The notes beneath the pieces are model-generated. The model was given only the letters and a program-made list of their open reading frames with translations. It did not search any database and was not told the origin of the DNA. A DNA stretch of 40,263 bases from an uncultured Eubacterium sp. Lineage in GTDB: Bacteria; Bacillota; Clostridia; Lachnospirales; Lachnospiraceae. The position numbers and the translations under genes are program-made. This document shows positions 15,266-22,602 of the stretch, piece after piece; the stretch's first letter is position 1, and each line of letters opens with the position of its first letter. The stretch lies in the NCBI GenBank assembly GCA_905236235.1, contig CAJOPA010000090.1, positions 1-40,263 of the forward strand, in the 5' to 3' direction.

Positions 15266-16747
15266 CTACTCCTCCGCATGCATCTTGTACGCATTATCCT
15301 TATTCCAGAGCTTCTCGTAAGCAAAGCCCGTTACCTTCTCGCAAACTTCTTTTTCCTCCGGCGTGATCACGGATGTGTCCTCACCCTTTCGGCGGGCCAC
15401 TTCCTTGCGGATGATGTCAAATTCCTTTTTCGTTACCGGGAACAAAACGGTAAAGAGGAAGGTGAAAACAAGGAAAAAGATCTGGGAGAATACGTAAATA
15501 TAAGCGATCCCCCGCTGGGTGGACGCCGCCTGCCTGAGACCTGCGCTTGCCGCCACCTCGTCATAATGCACCATGGCAAGCAAAACGCCGATGATGGCCG
15601 AGGAAAAACCGGTCGCGATCTTTCTCGTAAAGGTTGCCATACCGGAGCAGATGCCCGGGCGGTTGACGGACGTGATCAGCTCATCCACGTCCACAAGATC
15701 CGAAAGGATCGCGTATATACTGGTCGATACACCCGCCATCGCCAGTCCGATGATGAAGCAAAGGATCAAAATAACCGTAAACGGTGCGCCCTCATAGGAG
15801 AAGAACAGCATGACGATCGTTGCCACAACACGGATCGGCGTGCCGATCAGGATGGGGAATTTTTTGCTCGTTGCCGCCATGATGGGGGCAAACAACAGCA
15901 TTCCCAAAAACTGCGATACGAGGATGACACCCATCATCTTGGTGAAGTTGCCGCCACCGTACGCATTTAACACATCATCGATATAGTACACCGCCAATCC
16001 GGTGATAAAGTCCGTCGCTGCCTGTCCGAAAAGGAAAATGCCGATGAAAAGCTTAAACGAACGGCTCTTAAATACGGTAAAGGACTGGGTAAACGTCTGG
16101 CCGAATCCGACCTTTACCACTTCCTTCTGCCGCTCCCAGGTGCCTGCAAAGGTAAGCAGGATCACGACCAAAAAGATCACGGCAAAGATCAAAGACACCT
16201 TAAAATACTGCGACGCGTCGGTATTTTCCTTGATCATCAACGTGGGTACCAGGCCGGCCAAGATCGCGCCGAATGCGGAAAACGCCATGCGAACGCTCGT
16301 AAACTTGGCGCGAACAGTGTAATCCTCCACCATGTCCGGAAGAAGCGCATTGTACGGCACCATGACAATGGTAAAGCCCGTGGAGAAGAGCATGTACATC
16401 AAAACATAGAAGATATACTGTCCCCACACGGAATCACCCGATGCAAACGGGATCCACATCACCACAAAGGTAATGGCGGAAATGATGCTTCCCACCAGGA
16501 TCCAGAATCTCTTTGCGCCAAACTTAGACCTTGTACGATCCGCGATATTGCCCATGATGGGGTCCGTGATCGCATCCCAGATCTTACCGATGAGCGGAAT
16601 GGTTCCGGCAAGGGCCGTGGGCATTCCCAGCGCCTTAGTCAAAAAGACGGTATAAAACGTACTGATGACCACGAAGGCACCGCCGCCGTAGATGTCCGCA
16701 AAGCCGTAGCTTAATTTTGCGAGCAGACTGTTTTGTTTCTTCTCCAT
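15266..16747 (-). CDS. GPH (MelB-like) sugar:cation symporter, predicted sulfoquinovose importer
   Basis: This 493-residue protein has about 12 membrane helices and glycoside-pentoside-hexuronide symporter features: KLSYGFADIYGGG at the start, GKIWDAITDPIMGNIADRTRSKFG for the cation-site helix and its loop, and ALLPDMVEDY later. The start at 16747 follows GCAGGAGGG; an ATG six codons upstream would place that ribosome binding site inside the gene. E. coli uses relatives (YihO/YihP) in its sulfoquinovose cluster. Here it would import sulfoquinovose or its glycosides. A cytoplasmic C-terminal tail of about 50 residues follows the last helix. Confidence 0.85.
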   Translation of the reverse strand: MEKKQNSLLAKLSYGFADIYGGGAFVVISTFYTVFLTKALGMPTALAGTIPLIGKIWDAITDPIMGNIADRTRSKFGAKRFWILVGSIISAITFVVMWIPFASGDSVWGQYIFYVLMYMLFSTGFTIVMVPYNALLPDMVEDYTVRAKFTSVRMAFSAFGAILAGLVPTLMIKENTDASQYFKVSLIFAVIFLVVILLTFAGTWERQKEVVKVGFGQTFTQSFTVFKSRSFKLFIGIFLFGQAATDFITGLAVYYIDDVLNAYGGGNFTKMMGVILVSQFLGMLLFAPIMAATSKKFPILIGTPIRVVATIVMLFFSYEGAPFTVILILCFIIGLAMAGVSTSIYAILSDLVDVDELITSVNRPGICSGMATFTRKIATGFSSAIIGVLLAMVHYDEVAASAGLRQAASTQRGIAYIYVFSQIFFLVFTFLFTVLFPVTKKEFDIIRKEVARRKGEDTSVITPEEKEVCEKVTGFAYEKLWNKDNAYKMHAEE

Positions 16748-16802
16748 AAAACTTCCCTCCTGCAATTTTGTTTTCTATACCCTGCAATATCCTGTCATTT
16801 TA

Positions 16803-18812
16803 TCAAACAGTCGACGCCGCTTGTCTCGCACGATCCGCTGCCTGCAGGATCTCCTCAAAGTAGGGGCTCTGCCTGCGGATAAATACCGGCGGCTGTCCCA
16901 TGGGCGCCTCGATCTCGTAGGTACCGCCTTCATACTCTTTGCGGGTAAACAGTTGCACCCACTCATCCTCCGGCAACATCACCTTTCTCGATACGGCGCC
17001 GCGCTTTAACACCGGTGCCACCAGCAGATCTCTTCCCAAAAGATACTCCGTCGTCTCCGTATAGGCCGCGTCCTCATCATAATGGTAAAAGAACGGCCGC
17101 ATCACCGGAAGCGCATCCTCGGCGCACTCCTTTACGCACGCCTTGAGATACCCCGCCAGAGCGGCATGCATCCGCGACGTCCACGCCAACTGGCTTAGCA
17201 GCTCCTCATCATCATCAAACTGGGCGTTTTTCACCGGCTGATTGCCCTCGTGGAAACGATAGAGTGGAGAAAAGGCATTCATCTCCTCCCACCGCATGAG
17301 CAATTCCTTGGAACGGCACATATGCATGATGGTGGTATAGCCGCCGGCATCGGAATGCGTGATGCCAAATCCGCTCATGGCCAGCGAAAACGTCGCAGGG
17401 ATCACGGAAGCGATCCCGTCATCCACCGACCAGTCCACATGCTGATCCCCCGTCCACATCATCACGGACGCTCCGACCGTCTCCGTCGAACCGGCCCGCA
17501 TGAAAAAGAAGAGATCCTCCCGACCGCTTTCCCGGATGACTTCGCGGTTTAATCTTGCCCAGAGCGCCGGCCAGCGGTTGTGCACCAGCTGCGGATCCTC
17601 TCCGGAAAAAAGCACGCAATCCATCGGAAGGTATTCTCCGAAGTCTGCCATCCAGCCGCTCATGCCAATGCCGACCATATTGTTTTGCATTACTTCCTTA
17701 TACCAGTCCCACGCCTTGGGGTTGGTGAAATCCACCATGGCCGCGGGGAACGTGGTGATGGTCACCAGGTAATCCTTGCCGTCCCTGTCTTTGACGCAAT
17801 ACCCCTCCTTGGCCGCCGTGGCATAGAGATTGCCCTCTAAGGCAAGAAACGGATTGATATAGCCCAAAAACCGGATGCCCCGGTCCTTCCACGCTGTGAT
17901 CTTTTCCGGCAGATGCGGATAGAGCTCCCTGTCCCATTCCCAATTCCACATGACCTGGTAGCCAAAATCCGTCCTACGACAGCCACACCAGTCCTGGGAC
18001 CAGATCCCGCAGATCTTTGCGCCCGCAGCCTCCGCCCGGGCGATCTTTGCCTCGATCCGCTCCGTGCCCTCCTGCACGGCCAGGATCGCGCCGTCATAGA
18101 GCCAGTCGGCAAGGGTACTCTGCCTTCCGAGCAGATCCGCCATCCTGCCGGATAACGCCGCAAAACTGTCCGCTTCTCCCACGGTCACGTCGGGCACTTC
18201 CTGCAAAAAGAGCGTCGTCTGCCGCGGATCGGTAAAGTCAAATTCCGCAAATGCCGTGGTGTCGGCATGCACGAAATACCGGTCCGAAGAAACAAAGGTC
18301 GGTTGCGCATAATAGGATTCGTATTTGTGAAATGCAAGAACGTGTTCGGGATGTTTCCCCAACAGCTTTTCTCTGATGATCTTGGCGGTGATCCGCTTGG
18401 CGTTTTGATGCTCCGCCACGAAGATCCGGACCTTCTCCCCCTTGAGATCAAATTTGGAATAGGTCTCCCCGCACCCGTAGATATGTTCCTTTTCATGCGC
18501 GGGAAAGCTGACCCAAAAACGGTTCCACGCATGAAGATCTCCGGTGATGCCCTCTTCTTCCTGCGGCATCAGGCAGGTCAGACGCACGAGCCCTTCCTCG
18601 ATCTCGGTGATCTTTAAGCCGTAGAGCTTCCCCTCTCTTTTATCCTCAAAAAGAAGCCTGTGCATACCGTCCTTTTCTTCGGACTCCACGCGCACAAGTC
18701 TCCTTTTTTCAAGGATCCGCTGCTTATATCGAAAGCTTCCGCGCTTCATGACAAAGCTGTTTTCGCCCCGTCCCACGCTCAGTTCCAGGTGCTTTAAAAA
18801 ATCCTTCTGCAT
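16803..18812 (-). CDS. sftG: GH31 sulfoquinovosidase
   Basis: This 669-residue protein closely follows E. coli YihQ as I remember it: SQDWCG near 272-277, VMWNWEW near 287, GWMADFGEYLP with the nucleophile Asp390, WTGDQHVDWS with the acid/base Asp456, and HSDAGGYTT near 486. It would release sulfoquinovose from sulfoquinovosyl glycerol left after plant sulfolipid breakdown. Of the YihQ sulfonate-binding set Gln262-Gln288-Arg301-Trp304-Tyr508, I find Gln247, Gln273, Trp289 and Tyr492, but Gln286 (codon CAG) where Arg301 should be. There is no signal peptide, so the glycoside is cleaved inside the cell after uptake. It is the first gene of the operon. Confidence 0.88.
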   Translation of the reverse strand: MQKDFLKHLELSVGRGENSFVMKRGSFRYKQRILEKRRLVRVESEEKDGMHRLLFEDKREGKLYGLKITEIEEGLVRLTCLMPQEEEGITGDLHAWNRFWVSFPAHEKEHIYGCGETYSKFDLKGEKVRIFVAEHQNAKRITAKIIREKLLGKHPEHVLAFHKYESYYAQPTFVSSDRYFVHADTTAFAEFDFTDPRQTTLFLQEVPDVTVGEADSFAALSGRMADLLGRQSTLADWLYDGAILAVQEGTERIEAKIARAEAAGAKICGIWSQDWCGCRRTDFGYQVMWNWEWDRELYPHLPEKITAWKDRGIRFLGYINPFLALEGNLYATAAKEGYCVKDRDGKDYLVTITTFPAAMVDFTNPKAWDWYKEVMQNNMVGIGMSGWMADFGEYLPMDCVLFSGEDPQLVHNRWPALWARLNREVIRESGREDLFFFMRAGSTETVGASVMMWTGDQHVDWSVDDGIASVIPATFSLAMSGFGITHSDAGGYTTIMHMCRSKELLMRWEEMNAFSPLYRFHEGNQPVKNAQFDDDEELLSQLAWTSRMHAALAGYLKACVKECAEDALPVMRPFFYHYDEDAAYTETTEYLLGRDLLVAPVLKRGAVSRKVMLPEDEWVQLFTRKEYEGGTYEIEAPMGQPPVFIRRQSPYFEEILQAADRARQAASTV

Positions 18813-18836
18813 CCTTATTCCCCCCGGTTATCGCAT

Positions 18837-18861
18837 AATTAATTAAAGCTTTTAATTAATT
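18837..18861. promoter_or_regulatory. AT-rich palindromic operator at the sulfoquinovose operon start
   Basis: A 25-base near-perfect inverted repeat: AATTAATT flanks a central AAAGCTTT, with one extra T on the right side. It lies immediately downstream of the -10 box of the operon promoter, over the expected transcription start, which is a repressor's position. The ROK regulator at the operon's end is the leading candidate to bind it. Confidence 0.7.
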
Positions 18862-18863
18862 AC

Positions 18864-18892
18864 ATTCTACTCCCGCGCCTTTATGCTGTAAA
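18864..18892 (-). promoter_or_regulatory. Sigma-A promoter of the sulfoquinovose operon
   Basis: On the minus strand TTTACA (18887-18892) is followed after exactly 17 bases by TAGAAT (18864-18869). The palindromic operator starts three bases past the -10 box. Confidence 0.75.
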
Positions 18893-18910
18893 GAGCTTTT
18901 TTCATAAAAA

Positions 18911-18939
18911 AAGACAGACGGTTCCTTTTATGATAAAAT
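18911..18939 (+). promoter_or_regulatory. Possible promoter of the DUF362 gene
   Basis: AAGACA (18911-18916), 17 bases, then TAAAAT (18934-18939), ending 25 bases before the ATG. The -35 box is weak. It would fire divergently from the sulfoquinovose operon promoter. Confidence 0.4.
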
Positions 18940-18964
18940 AAAAAAAAACATAAGGAGGAATACT

Positions 18965-19852
18965 ATGGCAGCAACCGTTTACTTTACCAAAGACCTGTCC
19001 CCCGCATCCGTCGTACGTCTGTATGACACGGTGGGCAAGAAACTCTCCGGCAGGATCGCCATCAAGGTGCATTCCGGCGAGGACGGTAATCAAAATTTTC
19101 TGCATCCCGAATTTTGGAAACCCGTCGTGGACCATGTAGGCGGCACCATCGTGGAGTGCAACACCGCATATGAGGGAGAGCGCAATGCAACGCCAAAGCA
19201 TATCAAGCTCCTTAAGAAACATAAATGGACCGACTTTTTTGATGTGGACCTGATGGATGCGGAGGGTCCGGACGTGGAGATCCCGGTCAAAAACGGAACC
19301 CATCTGCAAAAGGATATCATGGGCAAGCACTTTTTGGATTATGATTCCATGCTGGTGCTCTCCCATTTTAAGGGACATCCCATGGGAGGCTACGGCGGCG
19401 CCTTAAAGCAGCTTTCCATCGGCTGTGCCTCCTCGGCGGGCAAGGTCTATATCCATTCCGCCGGCAAATATCAAAAGGCCGAGGATCAGGATACCCTCTG
19501 GGGCGATCTTCCTCCCCAGGACGCCTTCCTCGAATCCATGGCAGAGGCCGCGAGCGCCGTTGTCGATCACTTTGCGGGCAATATCGTTTATATCAACGTG
19601 ATGGCCAATATGTCCGTCGACTGCGATTGCTGCGCCATCGCGGAGGATCCGTGCCTAAAGGACATCGGTATCCTGGCATCGCTTGACCCCGTGGCCATCG
19701 ACAGCGCCTGCATCGACCTGGTCAAGGCAAGCAAGAACATCGGCAGAGAGCATTTCCTTGAGCGCGTCAACTCCCGAAACGGCGAGCATACCATCGACAC
19801 CGCCCGGGACCTTGGCATCGGCACCAGAGAATACGAACTGATCGAATGCTAG
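18965..19852 (+). CDS. DUF362 domain protein without a ferredoxin domain
   Basis: This 295-residue protein is of the DUF362 family, recognised by HSGEDGNQNFLHP near residue 40, VVDHVGGTIVECNTAYEGERN, HFKGHPMGGYGGALKQLSIGCAS (about 138-160) and SLDPVAIDSACIDLV near the end. Many family members carry a C-terminal pair of 4Fe-4S ferredoxin motifs; this one has none, only a CDCC cluster and a few further cysteines. The function of the family is not established; redox or metal roles are usually proposed. A textbook AAGGAGG precedes the ATG. It is divergent from the sulfoquinovose operon with only 152 bases between, so shared control is possible. Confidence 0.85.
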   Translation: MAATVYFTKDLSPASVVRLYDTVGKKLSGRIAIKVHSGEDGNQNFLHPEFWKPVVDHVGGTIVECNTAYEGERNATPKHIKLLKKHKWTDFFDVDLMDAEGPDVEIPVKNGTHLQKDIMGKHFLDYDSMLVLSHFKGHPMGGYGGALKQLSIGCASSAGKVYIHSAGKYQKAEDQDTLWGDLPPQDAFLESMAEAASAVVDHFAGNIVYINVMANMSVDCDCCAIAEDPCLKDIGILASLDPVAIDSACIDLVKASKNIGREHFLERVNSRNGEHTIDTARDLGIGTREYELIEC

Positions 19853-19873
19853 AAGCCTTCTTTTATGAAACCA

Positions 19874-19909
19874 AAAACCCCGATGTGCCAAAATGCACAC
19901 CGGGGTTTT
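19874..19909. terminator. Bidirectional intrinsic terminator
   Basis: AAAACCCCG pairs with CGGGGTTTT, and TGTGC with GCACA, around a six-base loop. A and T runs on both sides let it end both the DUF362 transcript and the convergent hsp20 transcript. Confidence 0.9.
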
Positions 19910-19945
19910 CCTATCTGACGCCCGTGACCCGGGCGGTTTGCACGA

Positions 19946-20395
19946 TCATCCTTCGATCATGATCGTTTTCTTGGCAGGAATCTCCTGCGCCTGCTTCTTG
20001 GGAATGAACAGATCCAGAACGCCGTTTTCAAATCTCGCCTTCACGTCCTCCTCCGTCACCGCATCTCCCACGTAGAAGCTTCTCTGCATGGAGCCTGCAA
20101 AACGCTCCCTGCGGATGCAGCTGCCGTTCTTATCCTTCTCCTTGTCCTCATGCTGCTTTGCTGCCTGCACGGTGAGATAACCGTTTTCAAGGTCAAGCGC
20201 GATCTCCTCCTTCTTAAATCCCGGAAGGTCGATATCAAGCGTATACCCCGCATCGTCCTCATGCACATCCGTCTTCATCACATGTGATGCGTTCTTGCCG
20301 TACAGCTTCCTGTCGATATCGCTAAAGTCAGGCATCGGCGGGAATGCCATCCAGTCATCCAATAAATTTTCTCCAAAAATGCTCGGTAATAACAT
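19946..20395 (-). CDS. Small heat-shock protein, Hsp20/alpha-crystallin family
   Basis: This 149-residue protein has an N-terminal arm (MLLPSIFGENLLDDW) and an alpha-crystallin domain from about residue 38: TDVHEDDAGYTLDIDLPGFKKEEI, then RRERFAGSMQRSFYV and FENGVLDLFIPK, with a short C-terminal tail. It would hold unfolding proteins in the cytoplasm during heat or other stress. GGAGG lies nine bases before the ATG. Its promoter overlaps a CIRCE operator, so HrcA repression is expected. Length and motifs are normal for the family. Confidence 0.95.
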   Translation of the reverse strand: MLLPSIFGENLLDDWMAFPPMPDFSDIDRKLYGKNASHVMKTDVHEDDAGYTLDIDLPGFKKEEIALDLENGYLTVQAAKQHEDKEKDKNGSCIRRERFAGSMQRSFYVGDAVTEEDVKARFENGVLDLFIPKKQAQEIPAKKTIMIEG

Positions 20396-20483
20396 AACTA
20401 CGTACCTCCTTTTGCTTTCTGCCCGAAGATCCTCCGACCGAACCCGTTTCGATCGATCACCATATCTTCCTCGGTTCGATTAT

Positions 20484-20512
20484 GTTATAGCACCGATTAT
20501 TAGCACTGTCAA
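20484..20512 (-). promoter_or_regulatory. Sigma-A promoter of hsp20
   Basis: On the minus strand a perfect TTGACA (20507-20512), 17 bases, then TATAAC (20484-20489). The -35 box lies inside the CIRCE operator. Confidence 0.85.
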
Positions 20513-20526
20513 TAGGCGAGTGCTAA
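20500..20526. promoter_or_regulatory. CIRCE operator (HrcA binding site)
   Basis: TTAGCACTG, nine bases, GAGTGCTAA. This matches the CIRCE consensus TTAGCACTC-N9-GAGTGCTAA at 17 of 18 arm positions and overlaps the -35 box of hsp20. Confidence 0.93.
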
Positions 20527-20587
20527 TTTTAGAAAAATTTAATTATTTTTATTATTTGTTCATACTATTGCGAGGATGTGCCTTGCA

Positions 20588-21004
20588 TTATGATTTATAA
20601 CCCGTCACCGTATACAGTGCCACGGCCTTTCCGTTTTCATCTGTGATCTTTACCTGAAAGACCCCGGTGGTCCTGCCGCTTTTGATCCTCTCTGCCGTAG
20701 CGATGAGGCGTTTCCCCTTCGGGGAACTCAAATACTGAATGGTCGCATCGAGCGCAACCGTGGGAAGATGATCCCTGTTGCTTGCCACCGCAAATGCAAA
20801 ATCCGCCAACGTAAACATCACGCCGCCCATAACGGCGCCGATGGCATTTAAATGATTTTCATTAAGGTCCATGCTACAGATGCAGCCGTACTCCGTCATT
20901 GTATCGATCTTCATGCCGGCATTCGTTGCAAACCGATCGTTTTCAAAATAGGCACGTACCTGCGCAAGATCACTGTAATCCAATACTTCCTTCGTCTGTT
21001 CCAT
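20588..21004 (-). CDS. PaaI-type hotdog thioesterase
   Basis: This 138-residue protein has the PaaI/YdiI hotdog pattern: LNENHLNAIGAVMGGVMFTLADFAFAVASN (about 48-77), where the helix with HxNxxGxxxGG carries the active site, and TVALDATIQYLSSPKGKRL on the following strand. It likely hydrolyses acyl- or aroyl-CoA in the cytoplasm. The start follows AAGAAAGG. A predicted 59-residue gene ends 33 bases upstream on the same strand, so the two may be co-transcribed. Substrate unknown. Confidence 0.85.
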   Translation of the reverse strand: MEQTKEVLDYSDLAQVRAYFENDRFATNAGMKIDTMTEYGCICSMDLNENHLNAIGAVMGGVMFTLADFAFAVASNRDHLPTVALDATIQYLSSPKGKRLIATAERIKSGRTTGVFQVKITDENGKAVALYTVTGYKS

Positions 21005-21037
21005 GATGCGTTTTCCTTTCTTTTATTCATTGGGCTA

Positions 21038-21217
21038 TTATACACCCGAACGCAAAGAAAAACACCCTTTTTCGAAAGAAAAGGAGCCTTTATCCGACGC
21101 ATAGTTTTCCACCGCCTCCCGAAATCCCAAAAGCGCCGTCATGCAGGCATCATCCGATTCCGTTACGTGGCTTTGCGTGGTTTGGGATGCAACAGAAAGG
21201 ATCCATCCTTGCTCCAT
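21038..21217 (-). CDS. Small 59-residue protein of unknown function
   Basis: An intact ORF beginning MEQGWILSVASQTTQ and ending CFSLRSGV. It has no membrane segment and no motif I know. The case for translation is a GGGAGG ribosome binding site nine bases before the ATG, an uninterrupted 60-codon frame in an otherwise non-coding gap, and its position just before a thioesterase gene on the same strand. The ribosome binding site lies in one arm of a large perfect hairpin (21224-21268), so translation from read-through mRNA should be blocked. It could also be a remnant; I see no relatives by eye. Confidence 0.5.
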   Translation of the reverse strand: MEQGWILSVASQTTQSHVTESDDACMTALLGFREAVENYASDKGSFSFEKGCFSLRSGV

Positions 21218-21223
21218 ATCAAA

Positions 21224-21268
21224 ATTCCTCCCTTTCCCGTACTATATAGTTCGGAAAAAGGGAGGAAT
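21224..21268. repeat. 45-base palindrome containing a ribosome binding site
   Basis: The left arm (21224-21239, ATTCCTCCCTTTCCCG) pairs with the right arm (21252-21268) with a single unpaired base, and the loop holds the perfect palindrome ACTATATAGT. On the minus strand the 3' arm carries the GGGAGG ribosome binding site of the small ORF and the 5' arm carries matching CCTCCC. The loop contains a TATAGT that could serve as a -10 box. No U-tract follows, so it is not an ordinary terminator. Confidence 0.85.
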
Positions 21269-21289
21269 ATCTCTGGGTCCGTACAATAT

Positions 21290-22459
21290 TTATGATTCTT
21301 CCTGCGAAGATTCTTTCTCGGTTACTACCGTCTCATCTGTCGCCGTCCCGGTTGTTGCGCACTCCTGCGCAGCTTCCTTTACGGGCGCTTGCGCCGTTTC
21401 CTTCTTGCCGGCTTTTCTGGCCATATCTCTTTCCATACGCTCCTCACGCTTTTTCTGCGCTTCCGCAAGCTTCTTTTCCCGCTTTTCGGCGCGTTTGGCT
21501 TCCCTCTTGGCGGAATGCTTTTCCGCACGTCTGATAAAGAAGATCACCAGGATCGCAATGATCAAAAGCAATACGATGGACGGACTGTGAATGATCACGA
21601 AAAGTGCCACGCCACGCAGGAAATCTCCCACGTCATAGAGATTATCCACGAAACCTTCCCATGCTTCTTCCCAGAAGGTCAGTTCCTCCTCCGGATCTTC
21701 CGTGTACTCCACGACCTCTTCCACGGAGATATTCACGGTACTGTAGCTCACCAGATTGTCATAGGTACGCAGGGTGGACTCCAACGACTGCAGATGGTAG
21801 CGCACCTCGGTCAGCTGTGACTCGATCTCCATGATATCGGTGATGGTCTCAGCCTTTTCCATCAATGCAAGCAGCTGGTCCTCTTCCGCTTCCAGCGCCT
21901 CCTTGTAGCTCTCCAGATCCGTATAGGTTAACGTCACATCCTCCACGGACTTGCTCTCGGAGGTGACATTGCTCCTCTCGGAAACCCCGGAGAGATACGT
22001 CTGCAGGGAAGCCTCCGGAACACGCACCGTGATGGAACTGTAACGCTCCTTTTGATTGGAATAGGTTCTCTGGTCAACGGACACGCTCTCCACATACCCG
22101 CCGAGCTGCTCCGCCTGGGTCTCCAGATAATCCATGAGCGCATCAAACTCCAGCGTCTCCACGCGCATGTTCACCGTCGTGATCAGCTTCCGGCCGGTCG
22201 CCTTTGATGCGGAATAATCCGAGACATCCGTTGCCGCATTGTCCCCGATCGCGGTCGTCGCATAAGATTCATCAAGGGAAGTACCCTCATAGGAATCCAA
22301 CGCGTAGTCCGCATCCTCATAGTAATATTCGTCACCATATGCATAGCCGCTATCGTAAGAAGCGGTCGATCCGCTGTATGCGTCCGTGCTGCCGCATCCG
22401 CAAAGCAGCATTACGCTGCACATGGCTACCAAAAATCTTGTATTCCTTTTTGTCATCAT
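21290..22459 (-). CDS. DUF4349 domain lipoprotein
   Basis: This 389-residue protein has a lipoprotein signal peptide (lipobox LLCGC at about residues 18-22), an acidic tyrosine-rich linker, then the DUF4349 domain: KLITTVNMRVETLEFDALMDYLE near 88, a coiled-coil region (about 165-215), and a strand ending YSTVNISVEEVVEY. One membrane helix follows (about 283-311) and then a long cytoplasmic tail rich in Lys, Arg and Glu. It would be anchored at both ends, like other DUF4349 proteins, which resemble RsiW-type membrane factors. The function is unknown. GAGGAG directly abuts the first of two adjacent ATG codons; the second is also possible. Confidence 0.85.
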   Translation of the reverse strand: MMTKRNTRFLVAMCSVMLLCGCGSTDAYSGSTASYDSGYAYGDEYYYEDADYALDSYEGTSLDESYATTAIGDNAATDVSDYSASKATGRKLITTVNMRVETLEFDALMDYLETQAEQLGGYVESVSVDQRTYSNQKERYSSITVRVPEASLQTYLSGVSERSNVTSESKSVEDVTLTYTDLESYKEALEAEEDQLLALMEKAETITDIMEIESQLTEVRYHLQSLESTLRTYDNLVSYSTVNISVEEVVEYTEDPEEELTFWEEAWEGFVDNLYDVGDFLRGVALFVIIHSPSIVLLLIIAILVIFFIRRAEKHSAKREAKRAEKREKKLAEAQKKREERMERDMARKAGKKETAQAPVKEAAQECATTGTATDETVVTEKESSQEES

Positions 22460-22522
22460 CTCATCTCCTCATCCCTGTCTTTGGCAGTTTCTCCCCTAAA
22501 GAATATTCTCTGCCGTGCACCG

Positions 22523-22528
22523 ATTATA
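22523..22528 (-). promoter_or_regulatory. -10 box for the DUF4349 gene
   Basis: TATAAT on the minus strand, preceded 17 bases upstream by TCGCAC in the hairpin arm instead of a normal -35 box. Confidence 0.5.
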
Positions 22529-22596
22529 CCACAAGCCCGCAAAAAGTGCGAGCCGGGGACAGATGGGGCCGGCTCGCACTTTTTGAGATTTTCGGT

Positions 22597-22602
22597 TATA
22601 AT
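22597..22602 (+). promoter_or_regulatory. -10 box for the PHP-domain gene
   Basis: TATAAT on the plus strand, 56 bases before the ATG, with TCGCAC of the hairpin arm again 17 bases upstream, mirroring the opposite promoter. Confidence 0.5.

Noticed and set aside
10778-18812. Sulfo-EMP or sulfo-Entner-Doudoroff route for sulfoquinovose
   Set aside because: There is no sulfofructose kinase, class I SF-phosphate aldolase, sulfoquinovose dehydrogenase, dehydratase or KDSG aldolase; a transaldolase is present instead.
22541-22584. The GC-rich hairpin read as an ordinary intrinsic terminator
   Set aside because: It has A and T runs on both sides but lies between two divergent gene starts, so no upstream transcript ends there; the symmetric promoter explanation fits better.
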